From contig WLNV01000014.1 in assembly GCA_009699615.1 (NCBI GenBank), forward strand, positions 1 through 16,390: DNA of 16,390 nt. The letters are read 5' to 3'. Each line of letters opens with the position of its first letter. The stretch's first letter is position 1. This DNA comes from Actinomycetota bacterium. GTDB taxonomy: Bacteria; Actinomycetota; Thermoleophilia; Solirubrobacterales; Solirubrobacteraceae. Made by a program: the position numbers and the translations under genes. This document shows positions 13,363-16,390 of this stretch, piece after piece. The notes beneath the pieces are model-generated. The model had not been told where the DNA came from and did no database searches. It was given only the letters and a program-made list of their open reading frames with translations.

Positions 13363-14965
13363 GCGCCGGGCGGCCGAGGAAGGCAATCAGCGCGAACGGG
13401 ATCACCCAAGCGAGGTAGAGGTAGAACCAGTAGGTGGCGGAGAGTTGCACTGCGGCCATGATCGCCCCCGCCATCGCCGCCAGCGTGATGATGTTGCGAC
13501 GGCGAGGGATGAAGAAGGCGGCGAGCGCCAGCAGGATCGTCGCTGCCTGAACAACCTTCTGCGCCGTGCGCCAGCCACCACCGTAGAAGCCCCAGACGGA
13601 GAATGGCGCGTCGCGGCCAAACTGGTAGCCGAGCGTGTGGTCCCAGAAGCTCTTTAGATCGGTCGTCGGAGCGAAGATCGCCGCCGTGATCCCGACCACC
13701 AGAACCGCACCAAGGCAGTAAGCGGCCAGGCCCTTCAGCCGCGCCGACCGCGGTCGCGACGAATCCCAAAGCCCGTCGCCGGCGAAGAGCGGCAACAGCG
13801 CCAGCGGCGCGAACTTCGTCAGCCCGGCGGCGACGCTCAGCGCGCCGCGGGCAACCGGCTGACGGTGGAGCCAGATCGTTGCCAGTATCAGCGCTGCCGG
13901 GATCGCGTCGTTGCTGCCCGAGTTCGTGACATAGACGGTGAACGGAAACGCCAGCCACGCATAGGCCAGCACGACACCGAGCGCATTGTCGCGTAGCCGC
14001 CGACCGATCAGGAAGAGCAGTGCGGTGCAGGCGACATCAACGAAACCGGCAACGGCGTGGGCCGAAGGCAGGTCATCCCAGGTTCCCTGCCAGGGCCAGA
14101 TCCATTCGAACGGAACGTAGAGCAGGTAGAGCAACGGCCCGTAGGTGTCGCCGCTGCCGTTATCGAACGGGAAGGAGCCATAAATCTCGCGCCCGTGGCT
14201 GAACTTGTCGGCCCCAATCACGCCCGCGTAACCGACGTCGATCACATTGCCGTCGACGACGTTGAGACCGATCCGGAAGCCGATCAGGAAGAGCCCGATG
14301 ACGGCTAGCCAGTGCCAAGGGATCAGCAGCCGGAGCGGAGGCGGGCGGGCGTCGGGGCGGAGTCCGATCAGAAGCAGCCGGATCACCAGCCAAGCAAGCA
14401 GAGCACTGCTGATCGGAACCGAGATGCCAAGGTTGGCGTCATTGAAGAAGGCCAGCGAGACGCTGAAGCCGAGCAGCGCTAGGAGATCAAAGTGAAGCCA
14501 GCGGAACGGATTGCGCCAATCGAAGAACGGCAGCAAGAAGGCGATACAGAGCGGGATCCAGATCCACGGCGAGTTCACCGAACGACCGAAGGCGCCGGGG
14601 TACCCGCGGGCCATCGACCAGGCAACTTGGAAGCCGCCCCAGACCTCCGTCACCTTTCCGTCGGCGGCAACCTTCGCCAGCGCGACCTGTTTCGGATCCT
14701 TGCCCTTGCTGAACAGGCTGATCTCCCAGCTGCCGCCTGCCTTGCGGATCGCGCTGATCGACGTTGGGCGATGGGCACGGCGCTGCTCGATGAAGACCGG
14801 CGTCTTGTCGGCGATCGCCTCGGCCCGGTCGCTAGTCAGCGGGACTGGGGCGTCGGCAAGCGCGCTGGCCGGTACGGCAATCAGGAAGAACGCTGCAGCG
14901 CCAACCGCGAGCAGCCGCGCGCTAACTGTCGCCGCCGCCAAAATCCTCAGGCGAAACTTGATCAA
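13277..14965 (-). CDS. polytopic GT-C-like membrane glycosyltransferase with extracytoplasmic N-terminal domain
   Basis: A protein of about 562 residues. The proposed start is TTG at 14965, because AAGGA lies 5 nt upstream; TTG at 14944 is an alternative, and the farther ATG at 15040 would overlap the BFN gene by 119 nt. A signal-like helix ending near ASALA (about residue 37) precedes a roughly 90-residue outer domain (WEISLFS, VAADGKVTEVWGGFQV) that is PepSY-like in pattern. About ten membrane segments follow. FSHGREIYGSFPFDNGSGDT and YGPLLYLLYVPFEW plus GLTKFAPLALLPLF resemble GT87/DUF2029-type polyprenol-dependent mannosyltransferases. Substrate is unknown. It overlaps the BFN gene by 44 nt. 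Confidence 0.75.
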   Translation of the reverse strand: MIKFRLRILAAATVSARLLAVGAAAFFLIAVPASALADAPVPLTSDRAEAIADKTPVFIEQRRAHRPTSISAIRKAGGSWEISLFSKGKDPKQVALAKVAADGKVTEVWGGFQVAWSMARGYPGAFGRSVNSPWIWIPLCIAFLLPFFDWRNPFRWLHFDLLALLGFSVSLAFFNDANLGISVPISSALLAWLVIRLLLIGLRPDARPPPLRLLIPWHWLAVIGLFLIGFRIGLNVVDGNVIDVGYAGVIGADKFSHGREIYGSFPFDNGSGDTYGPLLYLLYVPFEWIWPWQGTWDDLPSAHAVAGFVDVACTALLFLIGRRLRDNALGVVLAYAWLAFPFTVYVTNSGSNDAIPAALILATIWLHRQPVARGALSVAAGLTKFAPLALLPLFAGDGLWDSSRPRSARLKGLAAYCLGAVLVVGITAAIFAPTTDLKSFWDHTLGYQFGRDAPFSVWGFYGGGWRTAQKVVQAATILLALAAFFIPRRRNIITLAAMAGAIMAAVQLSATYWFYLYLAWVIPFALIAFLGRPALTGLREGWPERPVGVARSTPPAAGPGSG

Positions 14966-15413
14966 GGAAGTCCTTGAAGCGGTCAACGACCTCCTCGGTG
15001 TCCTCGACTTCGTGCTCGAACTCAATCGCCGATTCGGCAATCACGTCCTCAGCCGCGAAAATCGGCGACTCCGAACGAACTGCCAACGCCAACGCGTCGC
15101 TGGGGCGGGAATCGATCTCGATCTCTTTCTCGCCGATCTTCAAGGTGATCGTCGCGAAGAAGGTGTTGTCGCGCAGCTCGGTGATCGCGACCTGCGCGCA
15201 GTTGGTCTCAAGTTCGTCGAGGATCTCAACGACGAGGTCGTGGGTCATCGGCCGCGGCGTCGCCTGACCCTGCAGCTTCATCAGAATCGCTGCCGCCTCG
15301 GGGTGGCCAATCCAGATCGGCAGAAACTTGTTTCCGTCAACGGTCTTCAGCAAGACGATCGGCTGCTTGCCGACCATGTCGAACGAAACTCCGTAGATGA
15401 CCATCTCCTGCAC
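14922..15413 (-). CDS. bifunctional nuclease (BFN/DUF151) family protein
   Basis: A 163-residue protein of the BFN family (DUF151), whose members are described as having DNase and RNase activity. FLPIWIGHPEAAAI (about 30-43), RPMTHDLVVEILDEL (54-68), DNTFFATITL and SRPSDALALAVR (about 102-113) form the conserved core. FKDFLDQVSPEDF near the C-terminus is also usual, while the UVR domain found in some relatives is absent. The start is GTG at 15413, giving the common MQEM opening, with GGGGG 7 nt upstream; the ATG at 15404 is an alternative but has AGGAG with no spacing. A palindromic leader lies directly upstream. Confidence 0.9.
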   Translation of the reverse strand: MQEMVIYGVSFDMVGKQPIVLLKTVDGNKFLPIWIGHPEAAAILMKLQGQATPRPMTHDLVVEILDELETNCAQVAITELRDNTFFATITLKIGEKEIEIDSRPSDALALAVRSESPIFAAEDVIAESAIEFEHEVEDTEEVVDRFKDFLDQVSPEDFGGGDS

Positions 15414-15425
15414 TTACAAACCCCC

Positions 15426-15476
15426 GTGATTTGCGGCTCGTGGGGGCAGCATAGCCCGCTCGCAGCCGCAAATCGC
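15426..15476 (-). promoter_or_regulatory. inverted-repeat leader/operator or terminator upstream of the BFN gene
   Basis: A perfect 11-bp inverted repeat GATTTGCGGCT (15428-15438) and AGCCGCAAATC (15464-15474) is separated by 25 nt. A T-G and a G-C pair extend it outward, and an inner GGGC/GCCC stem nests inside. On the minus strand TATGCT (15453-15448), a possible -10 hexamer, sits almost exactly at its centre. CCCCC (15446-15442) could pair instead with GGGGG (15425-15421), which lies just before the GTG start, and is followed by TTTG. The element could be a terminator of the upstream oxidoreductase gene, an operator or a translational switch; the sequence does not decide. Confidence 0.6.
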
Positions 15477-15481
15477 CGCGT

Positions 15482-16390
15482 TCAACCCGCAAGCGCAGCA
15501 ACGGTCGCTTCGTGGACGGCCTCTTCAGTCGTCCGTGCGCCGAGTGAGTCTCCGACCCGCTCGACGTTTACGCCAGCTTCGACGAGCGGCTCGTAGAGCG
15601 GGAAGTAGGGCTCACGGCCGCCGACTACAACCAATGTGCCCACGCCGTCGAGCGTCATCTCGCGCTCCGAGAAGACGTTGCGCACAAGCAATTCACCGGC
15701 GCCGAGGCGGATCGGTTCCACATGGCTGACGAGCTCAACGCCAAGCTCATCGAGGCGCCCTAGGTAAAGGTTGCGTTGGTACTGATGCATTCCTTCGCCG
15801 AAGGCCGCCGAGCTGCTTGCGAGTCGCACCGCGTGGCCAGCGACGGCGAGCATCTCAGCGGCGATGAAACCGGTCCAGTCCCCGCCCCACTCCCAGACTA
15901 CGACCGGCCCTTCAACCTCGGCACCGTCCAGCACGGCCCATCCGTCGAGCAGCTTTGATGCACCGGGGGAAACTTTAAACGGGCGACGGTGCTCGAGCGC
16001 ACCGCTTGCCAGCACGACCAGGTCAGGCTGCTCAGCGATGATCTGCTCGAGCGTCACATCGACACCGAGTCGAACGTCGGCTCCCTGCGCCCAGCGCTCA
16101 AGGTTCTCGATCGTCAGCCGCGCGATCGGCTCGTGTGAAGGGCCAGCCAGCGCGTGGCGCCACTGGCCGCCAAGCCCGTCAGGTGAACGTTCGAAGAGGA
16201 CAATGTCGGCGCCTGGCGCTGCGCGGACGGCGGCGCAACCTGCCGGCCCACCTCCGACGATCACGATCTTCCGCTTCGATTCGGTTGGCCGCGGCAGCGT
16301 TGCTTCACGCCCGGTCCAAGGGTTGATCGCACAGTTGATCGCCGTGCCTGCGTGGTAGTGGCCGATGCAGGCCTGGTTACAACCGGTGCA
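15482..16390 (-). CDS. NADH:flavin oxidoreductase, Old Yellow Enzyme/2,4-dienoyl-CoA reductase type, N-terminus outside window
   Basis: The visible 302 residues are the C-terminal half; the frame runs open through the right edge. At the edge CTGCNQAC, then after 11 residues Cys, then INPWTGRE, gives C-x2-C-x3-C-x11-C, the 4Fe-4S motif of the 2,4-dienoyl-CoA reductase/trimethylamine dehydrogenase family. KIVIVGGGPAGCAA (about residues 41-54 of the visible part) is the FAD-binding Rossmann start, with FERSPDGLGGQW following. A second nucleotide-binding region reads VVVWEWGGDWTGFIAAEMLA. The missing part should be an FMN-binding TIM barrel. The electron acceptor is unknown, since this family acts on enoyl-CoA, trimethylamine and other substrates. 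Confidence 0.92.
   Translation of the reverse strand, partial: CTGCNQACIGHYHAGTAINCAINPWTGREATLPRPTESKRKIVIVGGGPAGCAAVRAAPGADIVLFERSPDGLGGQWRHALAGPSHEPIARLTIENLERWAQGADVRLGVDVTLEQIIAEQPDLVVLASGALEHRRPFKVSPGASKLLDGWAVLDGAEVEGPVVVWEWGGDWTGFIAAEMLAVAGHAVRLASSSAAFGEGMHQYQRNLYLGRLDELGVELVSHVEPIRLGAGELLVRNVFSEREMTLDGVGTLVVVGGREPYFPLYEPLVEAGVNVERVGDSLGARTTEEAVHEATVAALAG

Noticed and set aside
12858..13958. Long minus-strand open frame (366 codons) across ymdB and the glycosyltransferase 3' end
   Set aside because: It lies antisense to ymdB and in another frame of the glycosyltransferase; composition is Arg/Ser/Pro-rich and both real genes have clear motifs.
14511..15596. Plus-strand open frame (361 codons) opposite the BFN and glycosyltransferase genes
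   Set aside because: It crosses two recognised genes and the palindromic leader and shows no protein-like pattern.

Overview
The window is a gene-dense, GC-rich bacterial chromosome segment with almost no intergenic space and many 1-4 nt overlaps of start and stop codons. Most genes are on the minus strand. Several traits point to an actinobacterial-type, menaquinone-respiring organism: TatA plus TatC with no visible TatB, a menaquinone methyltransferase, a Bacillus-like qcrABC complex, frequent GTG starts and weak Shine-Dalgarno sites. A member of the class Thermoleophilia would fit, but this is inferred from gene content and was not tested by any search. There is no mobile element, CRISPR array or rRNA in the window.

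Layout, from right to left because most genes read that way. An Old Yellow Enzyme-type NADH:flavin oxidoreductase is cut by the right edge. A leader with a perfect 11-bp inverted repeat follows. Next come a bifunctional nuclease (BFN) family protein and a polytopic GT-C-like membrane glycosyltransferase whose 3' end overlaps, tail to tail, the 3' end of a plus-strand YmdB-type phosphodiesterase.

The central block (about 12483 down to 4565) looks like one operon: hemB, a fused AhbA-AhbB-like siroheme decarboxylase or Lrp-like protein, hemL, a small helical protein of unknown function, qcrA (Rieske), qcrB (cytochrome b6 type), qcrC (subunit IV fused to cytochrome c), menG and a long-chain polyprenyl diphosphate synthase. 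It therefore joins heme supply, menaquinone supply and the menaquinol:cytochrome c reductase that uses both. The unknown protein between hemL and qcrA carries a segment resembling the helix after the first aspartate motif of polyprenyl synthases, but has no DDxxD motif.

A single plus-strand gene for a cysteine-rich, zinc-ribbon-like protein separates this block from a left-hand minus-strand series: tatA, tatC with an unusually large first extracytoplasmic loop, a membrane-anchored helical/TPR-like protein, tRNA-Lys(CTT), a class IV aminotransferase and a UDP-GlcNAc 2-epimerase cut by the left edge. The Rieske protein has a twin-arginine signal and is a plausible client of the Tat translocase encoded here.

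The window is largely housekeeping in nature. The points most worth a second look are the polyprenyl-synthase-like unknown, the AhbA-AhbB fusion in a heme operon, the QcrB lacking the heme-linking cysteine, the enlarged TatC loop beside a membrane-anchored partner candidate, and the inverted repeat before the BFN gene.
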